Of a stretch of 41,447 bases of DNA, positions 25,411-32,965 are shown piece after piece. How positions within the stretch are numbered: position 1 is the stretch's first letter; the number at the start of each line of letters is the position of its first letter. Both the position numbers and the translations under genes were made by a program. The DNA is from Gp7-AA6 sp036001245 (GTDB taxonomy: Bacteria > Acidobacteriota > Thermoanaerobaculia > UBA5066 > Gp7-AA6). The stretch covers positions 1 to 41,447 of the forward strand of contig DASYUL010000068.1 in assembly GCA_036001245.1 (NCBI GenBank), written 5' to 3'. Under the pieces are notes generated by a model. That model did no database searches and was not told the origin of the DNA. It saw only the letters and a list, made by a program, of their open reading frames with translations.

Positions 25411-26624
25411 TACTCATACCGCCCGAGTACGACCACCGAGCTGTTTCCGCCGAACGCGAAAGAGTTCGAGAGCGCGACTCGGACCGGCCATTCGCGCGCT
25501 TCGTTCGGGACGTAGTCGAGGTCGCACGCGGGGTCGGGATTCTCATAGTGGATCGTGGGAGGGACGCGGCCCTCGCGAACCGTCAGGACCGTGGCGATCG
25601 CCTCGATCGCTCCGGACGCGCAGAGGCAGTGGCCGATCATCGACTTGATCGACGAGACCGGGATCTCTCTCGCACGGTCGCCCAACGCGGACTTCAGAGC
25701 CGCGGTCTCGGCGGAATCGTTCTGCGGCGTCGCGGTGCCGTGGGCGTTCACGTAGTCCACGTCGGCCGGATCGACGCCCGCGTCTTCCAGAGCCGCGCGG
25801 ATCGTCCGGCCGCCGGCGGCGCCGGAGGGGTCGGGCGCCGTCATGTGGAACGCGTCGGAGGTCACCCCGTATCCGAGGAACTCGCCCAGAATGGTCGCGC
25901 CCCGCCGGCGCGCGTATTCCGCCTCTTCGAAGACGAGGATGCCGGCGGCCTCGCCGATCGAGAGCCCTCGCCTTTCCCGATCGAACGGGCGGCAGGGATC
26001 GGGATCCACGGAGCGCAGCGAGTTGAAGCCGCCGTACGTCAGCCGGGCGAGGACGTCCGAGCCGCCGGTCACGACGGCGTCGGCAAGGTTACCCGCGATG
26101 GCGTCGTAGGCGTAGCCCATCGCATTCGCGGCAGAGGAGCACGCGGTCGTAATTGTCGACTTGATGCCTTCGAGTCCGAAGCGCTGGGCGACGCGGTCCG
26201 TGATCGCGTCCGGCAGATGGTTCAGGACCCGCGACGGGCGCGCCGGCCGGCCGTGCAGCCATTTCTCGTAGACCTCCTCCGAGTCGAGGAGGCCCGACGT
26301 GCCTCCCCCGAGGATCACTCCGATCCGCGTCGGGTCGTCCCGCGAGAGATCGAGGCCCGCCTGCGCGAGCGCCTCGCGCGCGGCGGCGAGCCCCATGCGG
26401 TCCGCCCGTGACATGCGCCGCTTGTCGGCCGCGGAGAGGAAATCGTCCGGAATGTCGAGGACTTCCGCGGCCGTCTGCGTGCGGTACGCGGACGCGTCGA
26501 AGAGGGAAAGCGGTCGAATTCCGCACACTCCCTCCAGCAGGTTTTCCCAGAATTCGGACACCGTGGTACCGATTGAGGTGACGGCTCCCAGACCGGTCAC
26601 CACGACGCGCCGACCTCGAGTCAT
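25410..26624 (-). CDS. Beta-ketoacyl-ACP synthase II type (KS-alpha)
   Basis: 404-aa condensing enzyme of the FabF group with a complete active site: C162 in TTACSSAANA, H295 in NAHGTATPQND, K327 and H332 in KSMIGHCL. It joins acyl chains with malonyl-ACP. ATG 26624 is followed by the usual VVVTGLGAVTSIG. Its neighbour downstream is a dead paralogue, so the pair looks like KS-alpha/KS-beta rather than housekeeping fabF; no acyl carrier protein, reductase or malonyl transferase is nearby. The upstream spacer is only 39 bp and is shared with the divergent deaminase. CAGAAT stands eight bases before the ATG with no Shine-Dalgarno. Confidence 0.92.
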   Translation of the reverse strand: MTRGRRVVVTGLGAVTSIGTTVSEFWENLLEGVCGIRPLSLFDASAYRTQTAAEVLDIPDDFLSAADKRRMSRADRMGLAAAREALAQAGLDLSRDDPTRIGVILGGGTSGLLDSEEVYEKWLHGRPARPSRVLNHLPDAITDRVAQRFGLEGIKSTITTACSSAANAMGYAYDAIAGNLADAVVTGGSDVLARLTYGGFNSLRSVDPDPCRPFDRERRGLSIGEAAGILVFEEAEYARRRGATILGEFLGYGVTSDAFHMTAPDPSGAAGGRTIRAALEDAGVDPADVDYVNAHGTATPQNDSAETAALKSALGDRAREIPVSSIKSMIGHCLCASGAIEAIATVLTVREGRVPPTIHYENPDPACDLDYVPNEAREWPVRVALSNSFAFGGNSSVVVLGRYE

Positions 26625-26632
26625 GGCCGGCG

Positions 26633-26655
26633 ATTCTGACACATGGAGGCATAAT
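26633..26655. promoter_or_regulatory. Divergent -10 boxes in a 39-bp spacer
   Basis: CAGAAT (complement 26633-26638) lies eight bases from KS-alpha ATG 26624; CATAAT (26650-26655) lies eight bases from the deaminase ATG 26664. The spacer is too short for two full promoters with leaders, so each -35 would overlap the other gene's -10 region. Confidence 0.5.
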
Positions 26656-26663
26656 CCGCCGCC

Positions 26664-27089
26664 ATGGCGGAGCGCGTCGACTGGCACACTTACTTCATGA
26701 ACATCGCGCGACAGGTGTCGACGCGCTCGACCTGTCCGCGGAAGTATGTCGGCGCCGTCGTCGCGCGCGACCGCACGATTCTTTCGACGGGATACAACGG
26801 CTCGATCCGCGGGCTGCCGCACTGCGAAGACGTCGGCTGCGTGATCGAGGACGGCCACTGCGTGTCGACGGTGCACGCGGAGGCGAACGCGATCATTCAC
26901 GCCGCGCGGAACGGCGTCGCCATCGGCGGCGCGGAGCTCTACACGACGGCGAGCCCGTGCTGGCCCTGTTTCAAGCTGATCGCGAACGCAGGCATCGTGC
27001 GCGTTTATTACGGCGAGTTCTACCGCGACGAGAAGTCGCTCGCGGTCGCGCGGGAAGCGGGCATCGAGCTGGTGGATCTGGGAAAGTAG
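26664..27089 (+). CDS. dCMP/cytidine-type deaminase
   Basis: 141-aa zinc deaminase of the dCMP deaminase/ComEB family, converting dCMP to dUMP for thymidylate synthesis. Zinc ligands and acid are plain: H71 and E73 in VHAEANAII, then C99 and C102 in SPCWPCFKL. The N-terminus (WHTYFMNIARQVSTRSTCPRKYVGAVV) and GYNGSIRGLPHC match the family. A separate Cys/His set (about H53, C54, C59, C66) may bind a second zinc, as in ComEB. Start ATG 26664 is near-leaderless after CATAAT. It ends nine bases before the convergent REC-PilZ stop, the gap being a TTCTCAGTTCT repeat unit. Confidence 0.93.
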   Translation: MAERVDWHTYFMNIARQVSTRSTCPRKYVGAVVARDRTILSTGYNGSIRGLPHCEDVGCVIEDGHCVSTVHAEANAIIHAARNGVAIGGAELYTTASPCWPCFKLIANAGIVRVYYGEFYRDEKSLAVAREAGIELVDLGK

Positions 27090-27098
27090 TTCTCAGTT

Positions 27099-27791
27099 CT
27101 ACGAGACGGCGAGCTCGCCCGGAGCGAGCAGCCGCAGGCACTCCTCCAGGTTCGTGCGCGAGGCCGAGGAAAGCTGGAAGAAGCGGCAACCCAGCCCCTC
27201 GTTCGGCTCCCGGCCGAGACGCACCACGATCGCCTCTCCGACGACCAGGCGGTTCGGCGACTCGACCGGCGTCTCGAACGAGATTTCCAGCCGCGCCCCG
27301 ATCGGCTGATCCGCCAGAGTGCGCACGAAGAAGCCGCCGCGCGAGAGGTCGCGGATCGTCCCCTGGTGCTGAACGCCGTCTCTCCAGAAGGTGATCGACC
27401 ATCCCGCTGCGGTGCGCGCCGCGTCCCGCGCGAACACGTTCAGGTGCCGGCGCAGCATCTCGAAGAACTCCTCCTCGGCGAAGTCGCCCTTGAGGAAGCC
27501 GTCGGCGCCTGCGCGCATCCCTTCCTGCCGTTTCTTTTCTCCGCCGCCCACGAGCACGATCGGGCGGTGGGCGAACTGCTTGTCCGCCTTCAGCACGCGA
27601 CAGACGTCGACACCGGTCATCCCCTCCATCTCCGCGTCGAGAAGAACGAGGTCGGGTTTTTCCCGGCGGGCGATCGCGAGCGCTTCCGCCCCCGTCCGCG
27701 CGGTCAGGACGTGGCAGTTGGTCCGGCGCAGAACGGCGCGTTCGGCGTCGCGGAAGAGATTCCCCTTGTCGACGAGAAGAACAGAACGCAT
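27099..27791 (-). CDS. Response regulator receiver plus PilZ domain
   Basis: 230-aa protein joining phosphorelay input to cyclic-di-GMP binding. The receiver (1-120) has phosphoacceptor D52 (DLVLLDAEMEGMTG) but only one acidic residue in the usual pair (LLVDKG, D8 then K9), so metal binding and phosphorylation may be weak. The PilZ part (about 122-225) starts with an RxxxR motif (ARDAARTAAG) and has DLSRGGFFVRT where the family has DxSxxG; both are needed for cyclic-di-GMP. No effector domain follows, so it acts by binding partners. A consensus TATAAT ends 11 bp before the ATG. With the EAL protein at 2604 it points to cyclic-di-GMP signalling in this organism. Confidence 0.88.
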   Translation of the reverse strand: MRSVLLVDKGNLFRDAERAVLRRTNCHVLTARTGAEALAIARREKPDLVLLDAEMEGMTGVDVCRVLKADKQFAHRPIVLVGGGEKKRQEGMRAGADGFLKGDFAEEEFFEMLRRHLNVFARDAARTAAGWSITFWRDGVQHQGTIRDLSRGGFFVRTLADQPIGARLEISFETPVESPNRLVVGEAIVVRLGREPNEGLGCRFFQLSSASRTNLEECLRLLAPGELAVS

Positions 27792-27802
27792 CGGCTCAAT
27801 CG

Positions 27803-27808
27803 ATTATA
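27803..27808 (-). promoter_or_regulatory. Consensus -10 box for the REC-PilZ gene
   Basis: TATAAT on the minus strand, ending 11 bp before ATG 27791. The predicted leader is about 5 nt, too short for a Shine-Dalgarno. Confidence 0.6.
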
Positions 27809-27839
27809 CGGACCGGGTCGACAGTCCCTCCGAAAGGGT

Positions 27840-27995
27840 CTAATCGTCCGGCGGATCGAGGTCCCGGATCGCGGGGCCGTTGACGGCGCGGCCGTAGGGA
27901 TCGAACCGGGAACCGTGACAGGGGCAGTCCCATCCATATCGAGACCGTCTTGCCCGAGCCGGTTTCCACGGCTTGACCGAGACTGCATCTCCCAT
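27840..27995 (-). pseudogene. Remnant of a Rieske [2Fe-2S] protein, C-terminal box only
   Basis: A 51-codon open stretch (ATG 27995 to TAG 27840) contains GWDCPCHGSRFDPYGRAVNG and PAIRDLDPP. This is the second iron-sulphur box of Rieske domains (CPxHGSxF) and the typical end of Rieske-tailed oxidoreductases. The first box (CxH), which should lie about 16 residues earlier, is missing; the preceding residues (SVKPWKPARARRSRY) do not resemble the fold. It could not hold a cluster. The fragment begins 17 bp from the inverted-repeat element at 28013, which may mark the break. It is too short and incomplete to be a working gene, though I cannot exclude that the peptide is made. Confidence 0.7.
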
Positions 27996-28012
27996 GCCGC
28001 GATCGTCAGAGC

Positions 28013-28107
28013 GGGGTCAGGTCTCCACCGGACACTTTGCTCGACGCTAAGAGTCCGGAGCCTCGGATCGCATCGGTCACCGTGGCGGCTCGTGAAGACC
28101 TGACCCC
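28013..28107. repeat. Element bounded by perfect 12-bp inverted repeats (GGGGTCAGGTCT)
   Basis: GGGGTCAGGTCT at 28013-28024 and AGACCTGACCCC at 28096-28107 bound a 71-bp interior. The outline is that of a small REP/MITE-like mobile repeat. It lies between the Rieske remnant and the SDR gene and encodes the last residues of the SDR (VVGSGLHEPPR). Confidence 0.75.
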
Positions 28108-28823
28108 ACCACCCGTGGTCGAATGACGATCTCCCCGTGCAGGACGTTCGGCGGCGACGTCAGGACGTAAATCAGCGCGCGGACCGCATCGTCCACGGTC
28201 AGCCGTCGGGCCGGCTCGACGCTCGGGCGGAACCGCTCGAAGAAGGCCGTATCGATCGACCCCGCGCAGATCGCGGTCGCCCGCACGTTCGCCGGCTTCA
28301 ATTCCTGGGCGAGCGCGCGTGTGAAGCCGACGATGCCGGATTTCGCGGCGCCGTAGACGGTTGCCTCGGGGAAGCCCTCGAGCCCGGAAATCGAGGACAC
28401 GTTCACGATGTCGGAAGGCGCGCTCTTGAGCAACGCGTTCAACGCCGCCTGGCAGAGGAAGATCGCTGCGTGGAGGTCGGTCTCGAGCATCTCGAGGATC
28501 TCCGTCCGCTTGAGCTCGATGAGCGGCGCCCGGTAACCGACTCCCGCGTTGTTGATCAGGATGTCGAGCCGCTTGAAGCGCGCCAGCAGCACGTCGACGA
28601 GGTCGTAGAGCGCGGGCGTGACGCGGACGTCGGCGACGTGGTACGCGGCCTCGCCCCCGGCGGACGCGATCTCTTCGACCACGCCGCGGAGCATCTCCTC
28701 GCGACGGGCGACCAGAAACACTTTGACTCCGGCGCGGGCCAGCGCGAGCGCGAAGGCGCGCCCCAGACCGGAGGATGCGCCCGTTATGAGCGCGACCTTG
28801 CCTTCGAGTGTCTGGTCGGTCAT
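28077..28823 (-). CDS. Short-chain dehydrogenase/reductase (classical SDR)
   Basis: 248-aa NAD(P)-dependent oxidoreductase. Cofactor motif TGASSGLG (about 14-21), structural NNAG (ILINNAGVG), catalytic Ser in VNVSSISG and the YxxxK pair in VYGAAKSG are all present. An Arg pair after the second strand (LVARREEM) suggests NADP. The substrate is unknown. The C-terminus runs into the inverted-repeat element, so the final 10 or so residues (VGSGLHEPPR) are repeat-derived and the original end has probably been lost or replaced. ATG 28823 has no clear Shine-Dalgarno. The divergent gene at 28882 starts 58 bp away. Confidence 0.92.
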   Translation of the reverse strand: MTDQTLEGKVALITGASSGLGRAFALALARAGVKVFLVARREEMLRGVVEEIASAGGEAAYHVADVRVTPALYDLVDVLLARFKRLDILINNAGVGYRAPLIELKRTEILEMLETDLHAAIFLCQAALNALLKSAPSDIVNVSSISGLEGFPEATVYGAAKSGIVGFTRALAQELKPANVRATAICAGSIDTAFFERFRPSVEPARRLTVDDAVRALIYVLTSPPNVLHGEIVIRPRVVGSGLHEPPR

Positions 28824-28866
28824 GGAAAGTCCGGCGCTGACAGCGAAAAGCTGCCGGCCCGGTCGC

Positions 28867-28872
28867 TATTAT
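28867..28872 (+). promoter_or_regulatory. -10 box for the DUF457-like gene
   Basis: TATTAT ends nine bases before ATG 28882, with no Shine-Dalgarno between. The predicted leader is about 3 nt. Confidence 0.55.
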
Positions 28873-28881
28873 CCACGCCGC

Positions 28882-29952
28882 ATGGACACCGTCAGCCACG
28901 GAATCGCGGGGTCAGTTCTCTCTCGGACCCTGACGGATCGTCATACCGCGCGCGCCGCGCTCGTGCTCGGGCTCGTCGGCGCCATGCTGCCCGACGCGGA
29001 CATGTTCTTTCTGAACACCCGGATGGAGTATCTCCGCGGCCACCGGGGCTGGTCGCACACGCTCCTGTTGCTGCCTTTGTTCGCGCTCGCGCTCGCCGTT
29101 CTCATCCGGCTCGTCTATCGCTACGCCCGCCACGCACGACTCTCGACCCTCTTCGTCTTTGCCGCCGTCGGAATCGCGACCCACATCGCCTTCGACTGGA
29201 TCACGTCCTTCGGGATCATGTTTCTGATCCCGTTTTCGCGTCACCGTTTCGCGCTGGACTGGGTGTTCATTCTCGACCCGTACTTCACCGGCATCGCCTC
29301 CGTCTCGCTTCTCGCGACGACCATTTTCCGACCGAAGGGACGCCTTCTCTCCTCGGTCGGCGCGCTCGTTCTCGTCGCTTACGTCGCCCTGTGCGCGATC
29401 ATGCACTCCCGCGCGCTCGAGATCTGGAAGCGGATGGACGCGCCGCCCGCCGGCACGAAGGTTGCCGTCCTGCCGCAGTTTCTCTCGCCGTTCCGGTGGC
29501 TCGGGCTCTCCGACCGCGGGAACGAGATCCACGCGTCGTTCTTCGACATCGGACCGTTCGCGAAGGGAAATCCGTCGCCCCGACCCCCGGAGCGGCTCTC
29601 CGATATTCTGCGCAGTCTCCGCGATTCTTATCCGCCGCCGGACCGGGCGCGGATCCAGCGCTACGAGAAACCGTCGCCTTCGGCGGAGCTTTTGCAGGCG
29701 GAAAATCTCCCGGACGTCCGCATCTATCTCGACTTTGCGCGCTTCCCGCTCGCGACCGTACAACCCGAGCCGGACGGCACGACGTCGATCTCTTTTCAGG
29801 ATCTGCGGTTTCTGCCGTGGTTCACGGGTCCCTGGGAGCGCGAGCGCGGCCGCGGAATGCGGTTCCGCCGACAGCCGTTCGTCTATCGCGTGCGGCTAGA
29901 TCGCGCCGGACGGCCCCTCGACGGGGGCTTCGTCGGGAGCACGGCCAACTGA
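28882..29952 (+). CDS. Membrane-bound metal-dependent hydrolase (YdjM/DUF457-like)
   Basis: 356-aa inner-membrane protein. The family hallmarks are MDTVSHGIAGSVL at the start, LPDADMF, GHRGWSHTLLLLP, and THIAFDWITSFG: His and Asp residues placed as metal ligands between membrane helices. About five hydrophobic segments fill residues 20-170. The rest (about 190-356) is a soluble domain of about 165 residues with several Trp and Pro-rich stretches, longer than in YdjM. The reaction is unknown for this family; hydrolase is a family label. The 3' end overlaps the convergent membrane-protein gene by 57 bp. Confidence 0.85.
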   Translation: MDTVSHGIAGSVLSRTLTDRHTARAALVLGLVGAMLPDADMFFLNTRMEYLRGHRGWSHTLLLLPLFALALAVLIRLVYRYARHARLSTLFVFAAVGIATHIAFDWITSFGIMFLIPFSRHRFALDWVFILDPYFTGIASVSLLATTIFRPKGRLLSSVGALVLVAYVALCAIMHSRALEIWKRMDAPPAGTKVAVLPQFLSPFRWLGLSDRGNEIHASFFDIGPFAKGNPSPRPPERLSDILRSLRDSYPPPDRARIQRYEKPSPSAELLQAENLPDVRIYLDFARFPLATVQPEPDGTTSISFQDLRFLPWFTGPWERERGRGMRFRRQPFVYRVRLDRAGRPLDGGFVGSTAN

Positions 29953-30945
29953 GATCGGGAGGTCGACGGCCGGCGGCGGACCGTAGGAGTACTCGGGGGA
30001 GGGAACGCGTGTGAGCGCCTCGGAGATCCCGGCGTAATACCCGACTTTGAGCAGGGACCTGAGGAACACGAAGACCTGCTGCGTCAAAATGAGCGGCACC
30101 AGGGCGAAGCGCGCCTCTCCCCCCGCGGACGGATCGAGCACGATCCAGAGCGCGTACAACGCGGCGCCGCAGACGAGATAGAGAAGGAGGACCCCGAAGA
30201 GGCGCGCCGGCCGAGAGAATGCCGCGGCCACGCCGGCGAACAGCCGCGAGACCGCCGGCAGGTCCGGCCGCGCGACCCAGATCGCGCGGACCGAGTCCGC
30301 AATGAGCTTGATCGCCGCAGCGACGAGGAGAAACGCGAGTAGCCGCGCCGCGGTGAGCGCCAGGGCCTGGCCTTCGGTGTCGAGATCGTTCATCCGATCG
30401 CGCCACGCCGCTCCGGTCTCGAGATAGATCCAGCGGTAGGCGGCGAGTACCGCGGCCATCGCCGCGACCGTGAACGCGAGAAAGGCCGGGAAGCGCCGCA
30501 TGCCTTCCCGTCCGAAGACGACGAGCGAGGCCTGCGGCTCGCGGAGCGCGCCGAAGACGCCGCCGAGGGCGAACGCGTGCAGCACGACCCCGAGGAAAGC
30601 GAGCGACATCGCGGTCGCGCCGATCCCCTGGAGCCCCGCGAGCGCGCTCGACTTCACCCCCTCGACGCCGACCGCGTTCTCGATCTCGTCAGGCAGCTTG
30701 CCGAGCAGGTCGGGGTGGGTGCGCCGGACCGTCTCCCACCACCCGTAGTCGGGGTCCGCGACCATGCGCGAGCCGGTCGAGGACATGTCGAGGAGCGAGT
30801 GAAGGGCGTTCGAGACCGGCAGCACGAGCACGGTCGCGAGCAGGAGCTGCATGAGCCACAGCCACGCGGCCAGGTACGGTTTCGACAGCGACAGCTTGAG
30901 GCCGCGGCCGAAGCATCCCGCGGCCGAGACGCGTCCCCTCACCAT
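29896..30945 (-). CDS. Polytopic membrane protein of unknown function
   Basis: 349-aa integral membrane protein with about six hydrophobic segments (for example WLWLMQLLLATVLVLPVSNA, FLAFTVAAMAAVLAAYRWIY, LLAFLLVAAAIKLIADSV, FGVLLLYLVCGAALYALWIV). A conserved-looking periplasmic loop (MSSTGSRMVADPDYGWWETV) follows the first helix. I recognise no named domain; the spacing recalls DUF4013-like or YihY-like proteins only loosely. ATG 30945 overlaps the stop of the M1 peptidase by 7 bp (ATGGTGA), so it is in the same operon and translationally coupled. It overlaps the opposite gene at its 3' end by 57 bp. Confidence 0.75.
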   Translation of the reverse strand: MVRGRVSAAGCFGRGLKLSLSKPYLAAWLWLMQLLLATVLVLPVSNALHSLLDMSSTGSRMVADPDYGWWETVRRTHPDLLGKLPDEIENAVGVEGVKSSALAGLQGIGATAMSLAFLGVVLHAFALGGVFGALREPQASLVVFGREGMRRFPAFLAFTVAAMAAVLAAYRWIYLETGAAWRDRMNDLDTEGQALALTAARLLAFLLVAAAIKLIADSVRAIWVARPDLPAVSRLFAGVAAAFSRPARLFGVLLLYLVCGAALYALWIVLDPSAGGEARFALVPLILTQQVFVFLRSLLKVGYYAGISEALTRVPSPEYSYGPPPAVDLPISVGRAPDEAPVEGPSGAI

Positions 30946-32939
30946 GCGAGCGTCAGGAAGTCGATCAGGTTCTGCATCCAGAAGACGGCCCGAGCCGTCC
31001 AGCGCGACGCGGCCCGGCGGTCGGCCGTGACGAGCCGGCCGTTGTTCGTACGGTCGAGATCGAGAAGGATCTTCTCGCTCGGATCGACGACCGCCTCGGC
31101 GAGCTTCGGACCGTGCGCGACGCGGAACTTCTTCCAGCGCCCCTCGCCGTCCCACGTCGAACGGTAGGTTTTGCCCCCCTCGAAACGCAAAAGGACCTCG
31201 ACGGGCATCGCGACGTCGCCGCGACGCGCCACCGTGACGAGAGTGTTCCAGCCGCGCGGCGCGGCGAGCGGGCGCGGAATCTTCTGCTCGAGCCGCCCGT
31301 CCGACTCGAACATCCCTTTCGGCGGAGCCGCCTTCTCGGACGTCGCCTCCTCCACGGCGTAGTCGACCGCGCCCGACGAGAAAAACGTCCGATCGAAAAA
31401 CCACCGCCAGTCGCGCCCCGTGGCGTCGTTCACGGCGGCGATCCAGTCGGCCGTAGTCGGGTGCTTGAAACGCCACCGGTCGGTATAGAGCCGCAGCGCG
31501 CGGTTCATGGTCGGCGTCCCGATCAGGCGCTCGAGAGTGGACATCACGAGCGCGGTCTTCGAGTAGACGTGCGCTCCATAGCTCGTCCGGCTGCGGAACT
31601 TCCACGCGGGGGAGGCGAGGACGTCCCACGTCGCGACCGGGAAGTACCGGCGGTTCTCGTCGAGCGGGAGCTTCAAGGGAACGTTGATCGGCACGCGCCA
31701 TCCGAAGACCGACAGAACCGGATGGTTGTCGCCGTAGGCGGCGCCGACGACGCGGTCTTCCATGTAAGTGTTGAAGCCCTCGTCCAGCCAGGGCTCCTCG
31801 AACTCGTTGGAGGCGATCAGCCCGTAGAAATACTGGTGACCGAACTCGTGGATCGTGACGCTCTCGGGACTGTGGACGTTCCGGGGCGCGATCCGGTACG
31901 TGCCGCCGGTGATGAGCGTCGGGTACTCCATGCCGCCAGCGCCGCGCGCGCCCCACGGCGGGTCCACGACGGTCAAGGTCGCGTACGGATACGGTCCGAG
32001 GATGCGGCCGTACCCGGAGATGCCGGTCTTCGTGGCTTTCAGGTATCGCGCGGCTTGCGCGCGATGCTCCGGCTGCAGGAACAGGTGGATCTGCGCGTCC
32101 GCGACGCCGGGCTCGCGGAACAGGTCCTCGATCACGAGGTAGCCCGGGTCCGCCGTCCAGGCGAAATCGTGGACGCTCTCCTGCTTGAACCGGTACAGGA
32201 TCCGGTCGCCCGGCAGGCCTCGCTCCTCGACGCGGACTCCGGTCGCGCCGACCTTTCCCCGATAGCGCGCGGGAACGTCGATCGACACGTCGTAGTTGCC
32301 GAAGTCGGCGAAGTACTCGCTCGTGGCGTGGAACTGGTGACAGTTCCAACCCTTTTCCTGGAACACCCCGATTTTCGGGAACCACTGCGCGACGAGGAAG
32401 AAGTCGCCCTTCCATCCCGTCCGGGTCGAAACGCGCGGCAGGCGCGACCGGAAGTCGATTGAGACCGAGATCGTCTCGCCGGGTCCGACCGGGCGGGGAA
32501 GCAGGATCTCCGCCACCGTCCGGTCGTGCGGGTTGCCGTCGTCGGGGGAGATGTACGTCAGTGCGGGAAGGAGATCGCTCCCGTCGGCGAGGGTCACGCG
32601 GGTCAACTCGATCGAGCCCCACGACTCCGGAAGCCGGTTTCCGCGATGCTCGCCGCCCGACTCCCGCCAGAACGTCGAGAGCGTGTTTCGAAACGCGTTC
32701 AGGTAGAGGTGGAACTGGAGGGTCGATGCTGGCTTCGTGGTCGTGTTGGTCCACGTCAGGAGCTCCGTTCCCTCGACGGTTTTCTTCTCCGCGTCGAGGC
32801 GGCAGGAGATCTGGTACGAAGCGATCGGTTGCGTGAGCGGAGCGGCGCCGGAGGAGCCGGTCGTCGCGATCGCGATGAGCGCGGGCAGCGCGTTTCCGGC
32901 GAGAGCGAGAAGCGAGCTTCTCCCCTTTGCCCGCGACAT
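30939..32939 (-). CDS. M1-family metallopeptidase (aminopeptidase-like), exported
   Basis: 666-aa zinc peptidase of the M1/gluzincin family. A Sec signal (SLLALAGNALPALIAIATTG, cleavage near residue 32) is followed by the N-terminal beta domain. The exopeptidase motif region reads GAGGMEYPTLI (about 334-343) in place of GAMEN. The active site is HEFGH at 364-368 with E387 in WLDEGFNTYME as third ligand. The C-terminus ends in a short hydrophobic tail (NLIDFLTLAW). It probably trims peptides in the periplasm. ATG 32939 is preceded seven bases upstream by TACAGT and has no Shine-Dalgarno. The membrane-protein gene overlaps its 3' end; ligA diverges from it. Confidence 0.92.
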   Translation of the reverse strand: MSRAKGRSSLLALAGNALPALIAIATTGSSGAAPLTQPIASYQISCRLDAEKKTVEGTELLTWTNTTTKPASTLQFHLYLNAFRNTLSTFWRESGGEHRGNRLPESWGSIELTRVTLADGSDLLPALTYISPDDGNPHDRTVAEILLPRPVGPGETISVSIDFRSRLPRVSTRTGWKGDFFLVAQWFPKIGVFQEKGWNCHQFHATSEYFADFGNYDVSIDVPARYRGKVGATGVRVEERGLPGDRILYRFKQESVHDFAWTADPGYLVIEDLFREPGVADAQIHLFLQPEHRAQAARYLKATKTGISGYGRILGPYPYATLTVVDPPWGARGAGGMEYPTLITGGTYRIAPRNVHSPESVTIHEFGHQYFYGLIASNEFEEPWLDEGFNTYMEDRVVGAAYGDNHPVLSVFGWRVPINVPLKLPLDENRRYFPVATWDVLASPAWKFRSRTSYGAHVYSKTALVMSTLERLIGTPTMNRALRLYTDRWRFKHPTTADWIAAVNDATGRDWRWFFDRTFFSSGAVDYAVEEATSEKAAPPKGMFESDGRLEQKIPRPLAAPRGWNTLVTVARRGDVAMPVEVLLRFEGGKTYRSTWDGEGRWKKFRVAHGPKLAEAVVDPSEKILLDLDRTNNGRLVTADRRAASRWTARAVFWMQNLIDFLTLAW

Positions 32940-32946
32940 CCGCGAG

Positions 32947-32956
32947 ACTGTAGCAT
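32947..32956. promoter_or_regulatory. Overlapping divergent -10 boxes (M1 peptidase and ligA)
   Basis: The ten bases ACTGTAGCAT hold TACAGT on the minus strand (complement 32947-32952), seven bases from ATG 32939, and TAGCAT on the plus strand (32951-32956), nine bases from ATG 32966. The two boxes share two base pairs, so polymerase can occupy only one at a time. Confidence 0.6.
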
Positions 32957-32965
32957 GGGCGAGCG

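Noticed and set aside
29896..32754. A 952-codon minus-strand frame covering the membrane protein and the M1 gene
   Set aside because: Only the last 349 codons (from ATG 30945) encode a plausible protein; the rest is out of frame with the M1 peptidase.
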